Assembly (NCBI GenBank): GCA_934526065.1
Contig: CAKSZX010000011.1
Location: 1-62,751 of the forward strand
DNA length: 62,751 bases
Source of the DNA: an uncultured Oscillospiraceae bacterium
Lineage (GTDB): Bacteria; Bacillota; Clostridia; Oscillospirales; Ruminococcaceae
Reading direction: 5' to 3'
Shown here: piece by piece, positions 48,638 through 58,792 of the stretch
Layout: every line of letters begins with the position of its first letter
How positions within the stretch are numbered: the stretch's first letter is position 1
Made by a program: the position numbers and the translations under genes
Notes under the pieces: model-generated
What the model was told of the DNA's origin: nothing
What the model saw: only the letters and a program-made list of their open reading frames with translations
Database searches by the model: none

Positions 48638-50299
48638 TCACATCTCTGCAATGGCATTCATAAGGTTTGGTATCATTTGCTTTTTGCGGGAAACCACACC
48701 CGGCAAGTTCCGCCGATACACGCCGTTTTCCTCTGTTACATCTTTGCCGAAGCCCTTTTCAAGAGCTTTTTGGGCACCTGCACCCCGGCATATAACCGCG
48801 GAGGATTCTTCCATAATGTTTGTAAGCATAAAAAACAGCATATCGCACTTTTGCTCTGTGAGATATTTTTCCATCTCTCCCGAAACTTTGTCTTTTGCTT
48901 TGTTTAATTCTTCCCGGCTCATTGCGCTTATTTGTCCAACGCCGAATGTAAGATTTCCGCCGGCAAATTTTTTGAAATCCGCAAAGAAAATTTCTTCCGC
49001 CGTCTTGTTCCGCAGATTGCTGCCGGCTGTGAACATCTCGGTTGCATACCCTTCAATATCCCTTATGCCTGCAATCTTTGCAAGGTTTTCAGCGGCGTTT
49101 TTGTCAACATTTGTACATGTAGGCGAACGGAAAGCCAAAGTGTCCGACAAAATGGCGGACAGCATGATGCCGGCAATATCCGCCGGAATTTCAACGGCAT
49201 TTTCCATGTACATACTGTAAATTATAGTGGCCGTGCAGCCTACCGGCTGATTGCGGAAGAAAGCAGGTGCGGCAGTTTCGATATTGCCTATTCTGTGGTG
49301 GTCTATAATTTCAAGGATTTCCGCCTGTTCCAAGCCCCGAACAGCCTGTGCTTTTTCGTTGTGGTCAACTAAAATCAGCTTATTTTTTCTTGAATTCAAC
49401 AAATTATGGCGTGATATCATACCCACATAGTCGCCGTTTTCATCAACAACCGGGAAATTTCTATATCTCTTTTCCCGCATTGTCTCTTTTACATCGTCCA
49501 AAAAGTCGTTTGTTGTAAAGTAGTCAATATTGCCTTTTGTCATAAATCTGCCCACAGGCATACTTTGGTTCATAAGTCTTGCAAGGGTGTAGCTGTCATA
49601 AGGGGATTCTATAACCCGGCAGCCGTTTCCCTCTGCCAACTTTTTGATAAGGCCGGAAACCTTTGCCCCGGATGAGATAATAATACATGAAGCACCTAAT
49701 TCAATGGCACCTATTTGCGCCTCGTATCTGTCACCCATTATGACAATGTCGCCCCTTTGAATATAGTGCCGCATAATATCCGTGCCGGAGGCGGCTATAA
49801 CCACCTTGCCGTTTTCAACCGACCGATTTTCGTCCCCTACAACCATAACGCCGTTGATTGTTTCGGTTATGTTTTTATAGGGTGTTTTGGCGTCGGCAAT
49901 AACATTGCTGTCATAAATTTCCATATATGAGGATGTAATATCCCCCATTGTTATAATGCCTTTCAGCTTTTTACCGTCCAAAACAGCCAAACTTACGGCT
50001 TTGCAGGCGTGCATATACTCGTAGGCCTTTTTCATAGATGTAAATTCGCCGACGCCCCGAATTTTGTCAATTTCGGTATCTTTTACTCTGACACGAACAT
50101 CATCGGTAAAAATCGGAGCTTTTATCTTAAAATAATTCAGTGCAAATTCTGTTTCCGGGTTTACATTGCCTGCACGGCAGGGAATGTATGAATTGTCGGA
50201 AATTTTGGATTTTAAATATGAATAGGCAACGGCCGAACAAATTGAATCCGTATCCGGATTTTTGTGGCCGATAACATAGATTGGGGCGATAGATGACAT
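48638..50299 (-). CDS. ppaC: CBS-domain manganese-dependent inorganic pyrophosphatase
   Basis: This 553-residue family II pyrophosphatase has a DHH catalytic core split by a regulatory insert. The N-terminus has GHKNPDTDSICSAVAYSYLK, metal ligands H and D, the first CBS motif around residues 70-125, a DRTGG domain in the middle (VMGDRYEAQIGAIE), a second CBS (KGNIDYFTTNDFLDDVKETM), and then LVDHNEKAQ and ILEIIDHHRIGNI. The DHHA2 domain closes the protein (FRSPTCTNVDKNAAE). Adenine nucleotides are known to regulate such CBS enzymes. Confidence 0.95.
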   Translation of the reverse strand: MSSIAPIYVIGHKNPDTDSICSAVAYSYLKSKISDNSYIPCRAGNVNPETEFALNYFKIKAPIFTDDVRVRVKDTEIDKIRGVGEFTSMKKAYEYMHACKAVSLAVLDGKKLKGIITMGDITSSYMEIYDSNVIADAKTPYKNITETINGVMVVGDENRSVENGKVVIAASGTDIMRHYIQRGDIVIMGDRYEAQIGAIELGASCIIISSGAKVSGLIKKLAEGNGCRVIESPYDSYTLARLMNQSMPVGRFMTKGNIDYFTTNDFLDDVKETMREKRYRNFPVVDENGDYVGMISRHNLLNSRKNKLILVDHNEKAQAVRGLEQAEILEIIDHHRIGNIETAAPAFFRNQPVGCTATIIYSMYMENAVEIPADIAGIMLSAILSDTLAFRSPTCTNVDKNAAENLAKIAGIRDIEGYATEMFTAGSNLRNKTAEEIFFADFKKFAGGNLTFGVGQISAMSREELNKAKDKVSGEMEKYLTEQKCDMLFFMLTNIMEESSAVICRGAGAQKALEKGFGKDVTEENGVYRRNLPGVVSRKKQMIPNLMNAIAEM

Positions 50300-50588
50300 A
50301 TAGACCTCCTGATTTTTACATAATTTTTATCATTATAACATTATATGGGTAAATAATCAATATTTCACACAATAGTTATGATTTTAACGAACAAAGGGCA
50401 TTTATCCTATTATTACCTATTATTATATGGATTTAAAATTTCGGCTTTCCGATAATAAAACCGCCTTGCCACGGTGCAGGGCGGCTGTATTTATATTTTT
50501 TTACAGGCTCTATTGGAATTTATCCGATTTTATGATAAAATTTACAGAAAAGGCTTTTCAGTCTTTACTTTTTAAACGAGGATTATTT

Positions 50589-51161
50589 ATGAAAAAAAGA
50601 AAAATTAAAATAACATTAAATGCCCCTGCCACCCTTTTGTTTGTAACATTCTGCCTTGTGGCACTTATTTTGGGCATGGTTACAGGGGGCGCAACAACAA
50701 AAAAATATTTTATGACCTACCACGGCTCTTTCGCCGACCCCCTTACAATTTTAAGGCTTTTTACCCATGTTTTCGGCCACGCTAACCTTGACCATTTTAT
50801 GGGCAATATGGGCTATATTTTACTGCTTGGCCCCCTTTTGGAAGAAAAATACGGCTCTCGCAAAATATGGCTTATTATATTTTTAACGGCGGTAACTACC
50901 GGCTTGGTAAATTACTTTTTCTTCCCCGGCACTGCCCTTTTAGGCCGGAGCGGCGTGGTTTTTGCCTTTATAATTCTCTCCTCCATTACCGGCATCGGCA
51001 AAGGTGAAATACCCATGACATTTATACTTGTTGCGGTAATTTACATAGGCCAGCAGATTTATCAAGGCTTATTTGTGGCGGACAATATAGCAAACTTTGC
51101 CCATATAATCGGCGGCGGGGTAGGTGCGATTATAGGCTTTAATTTAAACGGAAGAAGATAA
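50589..51161 (+). CDS. Rhomboid-family intramembrane serine protease
   Basis: This 190-residue membrane protein has six predicted segments. The rhomboid signatures are FGHANLDHFMGNMGYI in the first long loop/helix, the serine in LLGRSGVVFAFI (GxSG-type) and the histidine in NFAHIIGGGVGAIIGF. Both catalytic residues are present, so it is probably active. The ATG at 50589 follows CGAGGA; earlier in-frame starts would add a non-family extension. Terminator follows at 51202. Confidence 0.85.
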   Translation: MKKRKIKITLNAPATLLFVTFCLVALILGMVTGGATTKKYFMTYHGSFADPLTILRLFTHVFGHANLDHFMGNMGYILLLGPLLEEKYGSRKIWLIIFLTAVTTGLVNYFFFPGTALLGRSGVVFAFIILSSITGIGKGEIPMTFILVAVIYIGQQIYQGLFVADNIANFAHIIGGGVGAIIGFNLNGRR

Positions 51162-51201
51162 GAAAAACTTATATTCCTATTTAATACCCTTTAAAACAGA
51201 T

Positions 51202-51230
51202 AAAAGGCGGTGAATTACCGCCTTTTGTTT
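51202..51230. terminator. Bidirectional terminator between rhomboid and methyltransferase genes
   Basis: AAAAGGCGG and CCGCCTTTT form a stem, followed by T on the plus strand. It serves two convergent genes. Confidence 0.85.
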
Positions 51231-51247
51231 TTTAAAAATACAACCAT

Positions 51248-52090
51248 TTACGCCTTTTTATAGACAATAACCCCGAATTCGGTTTCGGTTTCAAGTTTGT
51301 CAAGGTTTGCAAAACGCTCCTGCTCCCTCTTGCCGGTTTTGTAGTAATATGGGGTCATTTTGAACAAATTGTCCATATCCTGCCTGCTGTCCAAAAATAT
51401 TTTGGTTTTAAGCTCTCTCACTTCTTGGATTTTAAAGCCCTCAAGGGCAAAATCCAAAACTTTATTCGGGTAAGGGGTATCATAAATTGCCTTTTTAAGC
51501 CCCATAAGATGATTTTCCAAAGGTATTGCCCTTATGTAAACTCCACCCGGTTTCAACACACGCCGAAATTCTTTCTCACTGTGGGGGGCAAAAATGTTAA
51601 GTATCAAATCCCGGCTGTTATCTGCCAAAGGCAGGCGATAAATTGACCCTACCCGGAGAGAGAAATCTTTTCTTCTGGCTGCTGCGGCGGTCAATGCGCT
51701 TTTTGAAATATCAATGCCGCAAACCGTGACTTTTTTGCCAAAATTTTCAAGATAATCCGCCACATACCGTGTGTAAAAACACTCTCCGCAGCCCACATCT
51801 AAGATGTTTACGGTTTTTCCCGTGTATTTGCCGGCCAGTTCGGCTATCCGGTCACGGAGATTGTTATAATACCCTTTTTCCAAAAATTCCGTTCTTGTTT
51901 TTACCATAAGTTTGTCGTCGCCGTGGCGCTTGGCAGAGCTTTTTTGATTTTGCAACAAGTTTACATATCCGCTTTTGGCTCTGTCAAAACTGTGTCCCTT
52001 GGGGCAAAAATATCTTTTTTCCCCTGCAAAAAGGGTTTGCCCGCACACCGGGCATACAAAAGGGGATTTTATAAAACCGTCATTGTTCAT
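51248..52090 (-). CDS. RlmA-type 23S rRNA (guanine-N1)-methyltransferase
   Basis: This 280-residue SAM-dependent enzyme has an N-terminal zinc-binding motif FVCPVCGQTL with YFCPKGHSFD (four ligands) and the RlmA follow-on AKSGYVNLLQNQ. The methyltransferase motif I is ILDVGCGECFYTRYV, and NIFAPHSEKEFRRVLKPGG is the motif IV/V region typical of RlmA proteins. It should methylate G745 or G748 of 23S rRNA; the subclass is not fixed. Overlaps the thioesterase gene by 4 bp (ATGA). Confidence 0.92.
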   Translation of the reverse strand: MNNDGFIKSPFVCPVCGQTLFAGEKRYFCPKGHSFDRAKSGYVNLLQNQKSSAKRHGDDKLMVKTRTEFLEKGYYNNLRDRIAELAGKYTGKTVNILDVGCGECFYTRYVADYLENFGKKVTVCGIDISKSALTAAAARRKDFSLRVGSIYRLPLADNSRDLILNIFAPHSEKEFRRVLKPGGVYIRAIPLENHLMGLKKAIYDTPYPNKVLDFALEGFKIQEVRELKTKIFLDSRQDMDNLFKMTPYYYKTGKREQERFANLDKLETETEFGVIVYKKA

Positions 52091-52824
52091 TTTTCTATCT
52101 CCTTGTCAAATGTCAATTTGGCGGCAAACACAACCGTATCTTCCAATTTGCCGTTTATCGTCATTTCACTGCCTCTGAAAGTGTAATTTAAGTTTAAATT
52201 TTTATCCAAGGGGGCTTGGGCGTGATAGCTTATTTCCAAAGTTTTTATGCTGTTTTTGCCCCAAAAATCCACAGGCAGAATATCAACTGCCCAGTTTATG
52301 TATTTGCAGTTGTTCAAATGGCCGTTGCCGTCTGCGTCACTGTATAAAACACGGCGCACAAGGGAATTTTCTTCTTCCGCCGCTCTCACCGGGCGGGGGC
52401 TGTCCGGCTGATTTTCCAAAACAACCGCCGGGAACTCAAAAGCCTTGCCCCCGGGGTTCATGGCCTTATTTTGGGCAAAATTATAAATGCTCCAAATACT
52501 GCCGCCCTCCATAAAAACTTTGCCCTTTTCGTCGCAAAACCTGTAAAATCTGGGATACAAGGCATGGCGGCAGGGGTTTACCCATGTTTCTACGGTAAAT
52601 TTTTCGCCAAAAGCAGGCATTTCATAAAAACTGTACTTTGCCCTTACCAAAACCCAGGCGGAATTTTCCCGGCGCAAGTCGTCATATCCGGCGCCCCACA
52701 TTTCCCCGTGGAGTGTGGCGGCCTCCTGTGCCAAAACAACTGTTGCCGGCACGGTCAATTTGCCGGTTAAATCTATATCTTCAAATCTAACTTTGTGTTC
52801 TGTTTTTAAAATTTTATCTTCCAT
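52087..52824 (-). CDS. Acyl-ACP thioesterase (FatA-like)
   Basis: This 245-residue double hot-dog enzyme releases fatty acids from acyl carrier protein. Recognisable parts are HKVRFEDIDLTGKLT, WVLVRAKYSFYEMP and the catalytic DADGNGHLNNCKYINWAVD, with the Asn and His expected at the active site. ATG at 52824 has AAGGTGA upstream, and a start five codons earlier has none. It is the first gene in a two-gene unit with rlmA-type methyltransferase. Confidence 0.9.
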   Translation of the reverse strand: MEDKILKTEHKVRFEDIDLTGKLTVPATVVLAQEAATLHGEMWGAGYDDLRRENSAWVLVRAKYSFYEMPAFGEKFTVETWVNPCRHALYPRFYRFCDEKGKVFMEGGSIWSIYNFAQNKAMNPGGKAFEFPAVVLENQPDSPRPVRAAEEENSLVRRVLYSDADGNGHLNNCKYINWAVDILPVDFWGKNSIKTLEISYHAQAPLDKNLNLNYTFRGSEMTINGKLEDTVVFAAKLTFDKEIEK

Positions 52825-53009
52825 GGAAATCACCTTCATTTAATATGTATAAATTATATACTTTTTGGCAGATTATAACAAGTGACAAATCCGAAAAAAT
52901 GCACAAAATAAAGTTAAAAAATTATCTAATAGCACGAAAAAGCTGTTTATCTGTTGTATAAAATATAAAATTGTGTTACACTGTTTACAAAAAAGCAGGA
53001 GTATATACA

Positions 53010-54452
53010 ATGAACAAGAAAGATTTTGATAATTGCAGTACCATTATCGTGGGCAAAAACGCCAGCCGGACAGGCCGTGTTTTAATGAGCCACAACGAGG
53101 ACGATATGAATTGTGTTGTGCAAATACACCACGTACCGAGAATGAACCATAAAGAGGACGAGTTTTTGGTTTTTGACGATGCCGATGGGGCTATTCCAAA
53201 GGTTAGTGAAACCCTTGCCTACACATGGTCAGAGTTCAGATCTCCCAATGGGGAGTCTTTTGCCGACGGTTTTATGAATGAATGTGGCGTTGCGGTGGTT
53301 TCAAACGGCTGCGGCGGCTCAAAAATCAGTGAAAACGAACCGGTTTTAAAGGGTGTCGGCGCAGGCTTCCGCCGCATTATTGCGGAAAGAGCCACAAGTG
53401 CAAGACACGGTGTTGAAATAGCCGCCGAACTTATGGAAAAATACGGTTACAGAAGTTCCCGTTCATACGCCATTGTTGACAAAGACGAAGGTTGGTTTTT
53501 ACAGGTTACTACCGGCAGCAACTTTGCCGCACGCCGTGTAGACGACGATTGTGTATCTTATATTCCAAACTGGTACACAATCCACCAAATTGATTTTTCC
53601 GACACAGAACACAAGAACTTCTATTGGTCAAAGGATTTAGTGTCTTACGCAGAGAGAAACGGTTGGTACACCCCTGCAAAAGCAGGTGATTATTCCGACT
53701 TTGACTTTGCAAAAGTTTACCAGGACGGCGGCGTAGAGGTTAAGTCTAACTTTGACCGTTCGGATTTGGCTTGGTCACAGTTGCGGGCAAAACAGCCTTA
53801 CACCACATTCCAAATCAAGGCAGAGAAAAAGTACACAGTGGCCGATTTGAAAAAGATTATGCGTTCCCACTATATGGAATATGAGGAAGATTTAAAAACC
53901 GACAGCAGAATGAGCCCTCACAGATACGGCCTTTGCCGTGACACAACGGTAGAGAGCATAGTTGTTGAGTTTAACGATGTTCCACGGCTTACCTGCGTAT
54001 GGCGTGCATTCCCTCGCCCTTGCGCAAACATATACACACCTTGGTACGCCGGAATTGACAGAGTAAACCCGACTTACGAGTGGGTTGACGGGGTAAATGC
54101 ACAGCGTTCTCACCTGTCACCTGACAAAGCCGATTTTGAATACAAAGATAATAAGGCTTATTGGGCATTTTTCACCTTGCAGAACATAATGGAATATGAT
54201 TATCAGTTCTGCCGGCCTATCGTTGCCGCCGAAATAGCCAAAGTAGAACGGCAGCTTGAAGTAAGCAAAGCAGAAGTTGACAAAGTTTACGCCGACTTGG
54301 CAAAAATCAACGAGAGATACGCCGTTGATATGTTAACCGACTACACCGCACAGCAGGCGGAAAAGACATTCAGATGGGCACAGAAAACCGCACAAAAACT
54401 TTTGACTGAAAAAGATAAGCGGAATATGGACTTCTGGCGCAGCAAATTATAA
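53010..54452 (+). CDS. C69-family dipeptidase
   Basis: This 480-residue peptidase belongs to Ntn-hydrolase family C69/U34. The catalytic N-terminal cysteine is probably C9 in DNCSTIIVGKNASRTG, exposed after removal of the first eight residues. It also has MSHNEDDM (family loop), RSYAIVDKDEGWFLQV, CTVWRAFPRPCAN-like (LTCVWRAFPRPCAN) and later helices. Such enzymes cleave various dipeptides. GCAGGAG precedes the ATG. No signal peptide is visible. Confidence 0.92.
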   Translation: MNKKDFDNCSTIIVGKNASRTGRVLMSHNEDDMNCVVQIHHVPRMNHKEDEFLVFDDADGAIPKVSETLAYTWSEFRSPNGESFADGFMNECGVAVVSNGCGGSKISENEPVLKGVGAGFRRIIAERATSARHGVEIAAELMEKYGYRSSRSYAIVDKDEGWFLQVTTGSNFAARRVDDDCVSYIPNWYTIHQIDFSDTEHKNFYWSKDLVSYAERNGWYTPAKAGDYSDFDFAKVYQDGGVEVKSNFDRSDLAWSQLRAKQPYTTFQIKAEKKYTVADLKKIMRSHYMEYEEDLKTDSRMSPHRYGLCRDTTVESIVVEFNDVPRLTCVWRAFPRPCANIYTPWYAGIDRVNPTYEWVDGVNAQRSHLSPDKADFEYKDNKAYWAFFTLQNIMEYDYQFCRPIVAAEIAKVERQLEVSKAEVDKVYADLAKINERYAVDMLTDYTAQQAEKTFRWAQKTAQKLLTEKDKRNMDFWRSKL

Positions 54453-54483
54453 TAATTATCTAATCCTTTCATTTATTTGATTT

Positions 54484-54523
54484 GTAAAACACCTCATCGA
54501 TTTATTTCGGTGGGGTGTTTTAC
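54484..54523 (+). terminator. Terminator of the C69 dipeptidase gene
   Basis: GTAAAACACC and GGTGTTTTAC close a long imperfect hairpin. T-rich sequence is part of the 3' arm. Confidence 0.65.
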
Positions 54524-54548
54524 TTATGTTTTATACGGGACTGTATCG

Positions 54549-54585
54549 AAAAAAATAGCGCAGGGGTCATAAAACCACTGCGCTA
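54549..54585 (-). terminator. Terminator of the hybrid kinase gene
   Basis: TAGCGCAG and CTGCGCTA with inner GGT/ACC form a stem (54556-54585), followed on the minus strand by a T-run. Confidence 0.85.
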
Positions 54586-54641
54586 TATAAAGCAAGACTT
54601 TTGGGGTCACATCATTTTATTATTTTCTTTTAAGCCGAAAT

Positions 54642-57600
54642 TTAGCTTTCTTGCTGTGTTTCTTTCTGTGTTTCTTCGCCTTTTTTGCCCACAAACTTAA
54701 CAAGGATATTTTCAAGCATAAGCACATTTATCGGCTTTGAAATATGGGCGTTCATACCCCGTGCAAGAGAGCGTTTTTTGTCCTCATCAAAAGCATTTGC
54801 GCTCATTGCTACTATCGGCACAGTCTTGCTGTCGGCTCTGGGCAGGTTGCGGATTTTCCGGGTTGCGTCAAGGCCGTTTAACTTAGGCATCATAATATCC
54901 ATCAGAACAAGGCTAAAGTAGCCCTCCGGTGACCGGGCAAATTTTTCCACGCCGTCCCGGCCGTTTTCGGCGGTTATAACATTTATCTTGTAATCCCTCA
55001 GTATGGTTGACACAATTTCGGCGTTCAATTCGTTGTCCTCACAGACAAGAACATTAACCCCGGGGAACTGCAAATCATCATCACGGCCGCTGTCGTTTTC
55101 CCCATGGGGGTCGGCAGGCATAAGCATAAGGGTAAATTCAAATGTACTGCCCTTGCCCGGCTGGCTGGTAAGCAAAATCTCGCTGTCCATCATGTGTACA
55201 AGTCGCCTGCTTATTGCAAGGCCTAAACCTGTGCCCTGCCTTGAACCGGCCGTATCCTCCACCTGTTCAAAGTTTTGGAAAATACGCTGCCTGTTGCTTT
55301 CGCTTATACCGATACCCTGGTCTTTAACCGCAAAATAGATTTGAGATTTGCCCCCTTCAAAAGCCGTTTCCTTTACGATAAGGCTTATGTTTTTGCCCGG
55401 GTCGGTAAATTTTATGGCGTTGCCCAAAAGATTTATAAGAATTTGGTTTATTCTGATAGGGTCCCCCATGAATGATGAGTGAACCAAGGTAATATCGCTG
55501 ATAAACTTTTGGTTTTTCTCCGCAAATTTTGCGTCAAGCAAAGCGTGCAAATCTTCCAGCAGTTTTTCCAAGTTAAAATCACGCTCTACAAGCTGCATCT
55601 TATCGCTTTCAATCTTAGACATATCCAAAATATCGTTAAGCAAACTTAACAAATAGTTTGAAGAACGCTGTACTTTTTGCAGACAGTCCAAAATCTTTTC
55701 CTGAGATTGACCCTCTTTCAAGGCGATTTCCGTCATACCGATAATGCCGTTCATCGGTGTTCTTATTTCGTGGGACATTCGTGCCAAAAATTCCGATTTT
55801 GCATTTGCCGCCCGGTCGTGTTTGTCTTGGTTTGCTCTGTTTTGTATAACATTACCCAGTTTCTTTGCCGTATCAACAAAATCTTTGTCATCCGCAAGTT
55901 TGTCGGATATGCCTACTATCAAAATAGAACCGGAGTACACCCCGTTGTCGGTCATAGTGATAACCAAAGTGGTTTCATCCGGCGGAATAAGTTTCGCAAT
56001 GCGGACATCCTTCATTGAACCGTTAATTTTTTCCACCGGTGAATATTTTACCCTATTCAAGAATGCCTCAAACTCCGCCTGTGTGTAGCGAAATGCTTTC
56101 TTTTTAATATTGTTTTCCGGGTCTTGCCAGCAATAATCAATGCTTACCGACATATACTCACGGTGAAAAGCAGTTATAATAAGATTTTTTACGCCGTATT
56201 TTTCAGCAAGTTTAAGGGCAAGCAAATCCAAAACCGGCTCTTTGCTGTTGTTGTGGTTAAACATATCCATTGCAAGAGTTGAAAGTTCAACTCCGTCCGC
56301 CACACCCACAGGTACAGCCTTGCCGAAGCTTGTATCGGTATTTATATCCGGCAAATCATCGTTGTAAATTACCACAGGCACTTCCGCATATTTTGCATGG
56401 CCGACAACTCTTTGCAGGTGATTGACTACCTTTGCATCGTCATAGGTATCGTCACAGTGGATTATGCCGGCATGGAAATGCAAATCAACGGCGCCGGAGG
56501 GCAAAACTGCAGAAAATTCCTTTTCCAGTTCTTCTAACTTTTTCTCTGCCACCGCCGGTAAAACTCCCGGTAGCCAGCCTATAATTTCATCAATGCCGGA
56601 ACGGAGAAAAACGGTGCCCCGGCAATCGGCAAATTTATCGGCTATCTGTTTTGACAATTCTTTCAGAATCAAGTCGCCGAAAGTCGAACCGTATTTTGTA
56701 TTTATGTTGTCTAAGTTGTCTACATCTATATTGAACATAGCTCCATTTGGTGCAACATTTCTCCGTTTTTGGATTTTTGCTCTGCCGGCTTTTAAGGTGT
56801 AGAAAGATGTAACCGGGTCGGTTTCCTCCTTGTGCTGTCTTTCAATTTCAAGGAGCTTTTCATCGTTGATATTCCTGAAACTGCCGATAAACATACCCTT
56901 ATTGGCCCGCTCCCCTTTAACAAGTCTGCCGGATACACGGTACCATTGGTACTCTCCCTCATCATCAAGTTTTAAGCGAAGATCCCGGTTAAATTCGCCG
57001 GGGGTTTTCCTATAAAAATCTTCCAGGATATTTAGGTCATCCGGGTGGATGCTATTCATAATCTTTGGTTTTAAATCATTCTCAAAGTTCCATCTTCCGT
57101 CACATTTATGGCTGTTTACAATATCCATTTCATCGGTATCAATAAGATATGAGAAAAATGCGTCCTCTGAACTTTCAACGGCTATACGGTATTTTTCTTT
57201 TTCTTCCATAAGCTGTGAGGCGGTGTTTATCTCTGCCCGGGCAAGCCCCTTAAATCTGTCATGCAATTCGTCGATTTCGTAAATATTTGAAGGCCGGAAA
57301 GAATTAAGGCCTTTCATACCGCCGTTTACGCTGGAAATAAGCCTGTAAATCGGCCGTGTAATACGGTGGGTTAAAATAACAGTAAATACAACCGCAATAA
57401 AAATACAAATTACGATTATCATAAAAAAGTGGTTGTAAAGTTGGTTGCCTGCTTCATATATGGAATTTTCACTCACAAAACCGATAAATGTCCAAGCTGT
57501 GTTATCGTAGGGAACATTGTTGCTGTAAAGGGAAAGTGGTTCGGCTATGCAGTAAATATTCTGCTCTCCCACTTTACTGCCAACAACACGGTTAAGGCCT

Positions 57601-58553
57601 TTATTTTTTGCGGTTTCTGTTTTAAAGGTATCGCCGTTTTGGGTTACGGTATCGTACAAAACACCGATGCCCGAAATGCTTGTATATGTTCCGTCGCCTA
57701 TGTCTATTGCAAGCATACAGCCGGCATTGAGATTTTTGTCCAAATCTTTAACCGTAGCTTGGCCTAAAATATAGGTTGTTGAAAGTTCGGTACCCAAAAT
57801 GCCGTAAACTCTGCCGTTATAAACCAAAGGCATGGAATAAGTTATCATCTTATGGCTGTCTTGGTAGTTATCGTGTAGTATAAAAGGCGTTGACCAATAG
57901 CCTAAGTTGACCATATCCGTGTCAATATTTGCCAATGCGGCTGTGTATGGGGTGTAGAAGAATTTGTCGGCTTCTCTGTTGCCCACCCCCTCAAAGGAAA
58001 ATTTTGTGCGCCAGGGAGAGTCAAGAGCTATATTTTCACCTCTGGCTAAGTTTTTATCGCCACATTCCATCAAAAGGTCGGTGTTTTTGGCTGTTGACGT
58101 CTGCGGGTCGGAGTCACGGACAAAAAATCCGTTGTAGGTAGAGGGCCGATCTATGGGGTTGTCATTTGCCATAATGAGAAAAATACCGGATGTTTTCCTG
58201 TGCTGAATATCTTCTACCATATATGAAAACACATCTGACAAAAGGCGGTTTTGCATTTCGTCACTGGATATAAAATCATCTATGTCGGCATCATATTCCG
58301 CAAGGAGGTTTTCCAAATTTTTTGCCACCACATTGCTTTCTTCTTGAAGTTTACCCCAGTCACCCACCATATTGTTTTCAAGAGTGTACCGCCTGTTTTC
58401 CACAATATGTCTGTCCACATTTATGGCGTTGTTTTCCAAGGTTGCCTTTACATTGCCCGCAACGAGCATTAAAAAAGGAAAAACTCCCTGAAAAATTGCC
58501 AAAAACAAAAGCGGAATAAGAAACATGGAGAGGATAGTCTTTTTTCGTTTCAA
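54642..58553 (-). CDS. Hybrid sensor histidine kinase with Cache, PAS, degenerate GGDEF and receiver domains
   Basis: This 1303-residue membrane protein has a segment near residues 8-32, a large outside Cache-type sensor region (to about 365), a second segment (FFMIIVICIFIAVVFTVIL), a HAMP-like linker and a PAS-type domain near 440-570. A GGDEF-like domain near 580-720 has FNIDVDNLDNINTKYG but RSGIDEIIGW in place of the catalytic GGDEF loop, so it should not make c-di-GMP. Then come an unassigned domain, HisKA (FLARMSHEIRTPMNGIIGM), ATPase (INLLGNAIKFTDP, GTGLGLAISRRLV) and a receiver (VLVCEDNELNAEI, LVLMDIMMPKLNG). The start is TTG after GGAGG. Its output partner is not encoded nearby. Confidence 0.88.
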   Translation of the reverse strand: MKRKKTILSMFLIPLLFLAIFQGVFPFLMLVAGNVKATLENNAINVDRHIVENRRYTLENNMVGDWGKLQEESNVVAKNLENLLAEYDADIDDFISSDEMQNRLLSDVFSYMVEDIQHRKTSGIFLIMANDNPIDRPSTYNGFFVRDSDPQTSTAKNTDLLMECGDKNLARGENIALDSPWRTKFSFEGVGNREADKFFYTPYTAALANIDTDMVNLGYWSTPFILHDNYQDSHKMITYSMPLVYNGRVYGILGTELSTTYILGQATVKDLDKNLNAGCMLAIDIGDGTYTSISGIGVLYDTVTQNGDTFKTETAKNKGLNRVVGSKVGEQNIYCIAEPLSLYSNNVPYDNTAWTFIGFVSENSIYEAGNQLYNHFFMIIVICIFIAVVFTVILTHRITRPIYRLISSVNGGMKGLNSFRPSNIYEIDELHDRFKGLARAEINTASQLMEEKEKYRIAVESSEDAFFSYLIDTDEMDIVNSHKCDGRWNFENDLKPKIMNSIHPDDLNILEDFYRKTPGEFNRDLRLKLDDEGEYQWYRVSGRLVKGERANKGMFIGSFRNINDEKLLEIERQHKEETDPVTSFYTLKAGRAKIQKRRNVAPNGAMFNIDVDNLDNINTKYGSTFGDLILKELSKQIADKFADCRGTVFLRSGIDEIIGWLPGVLPAVAEKKLEELEKEFSAVLPSGAVDLHFHAGIIHCDDTYDDAKVVNHLQRVVGHAKYAEVPVVIYNDDLPDINTDTSFGKAVPVGVADGVELSTLAMDMFNHNNSKEPVLDLLALKLAEKYGVKNLIITAFHREYMSVSIDYCWQDPENNIKKKAFRYTQAEFEAFLNRVKYSPVEKINGSMKDVRIAKLIPPDETTLVITMTDNGVYSGSILIVGISDKLADDKDFVDTAKKLGNVIQNRANQDKHDRAANAKSEFLARMSHEIRTPMNGIIGMTEIALKEGQSQEKILDCLQKVQRSSNYLLSLLNDILDMSKIESDKMQLVERDFNLEKLLEDLHALLDAKFAEKNQKFISDITLVHSSFMGDPIRINQILINLLGNAIKFTDPGKNISLIVKETAFEGGKSQIYFAVKDQGIGISESNRQRIFQNFEQVEDTAGSRQGTGLGLAISRRLVHMMDSEILLTSQPGKGSTFEFTLMLMPADPHGENDSGRDDDLQFPGVNVLVCEDNELNAEIVSTILRDYKINVITAENGRDGVEKFARSPEGYFSLVLMDIMMPKLNGLDATRKIRNLPRADSKTVPIVAMSANAFDEDKKRSLARGMNAHISKPINVLMLENILVKFVGKKGEETQKETQQES

Positions 58554-58792
58554 TGGTTTACCTCCTTAGAAATTGCCGACAAGACGCCTGATAACAAGCC
58601 CCCGCCGAAAAATTGAAACTGCTTTTGCCCCATATACGGGGCTGATTTTTACCCCATATGCGGGGCAGATTAAAAATTTAATTTTTAAATAATATTAAAA
58701 ATATTAAATAAATTAAAGATATTAAATACATTAAAAATTATTTTGTAAATAATTAGTTGCCTGCAAGCGACAACAGTAAATCACAAATAGCC

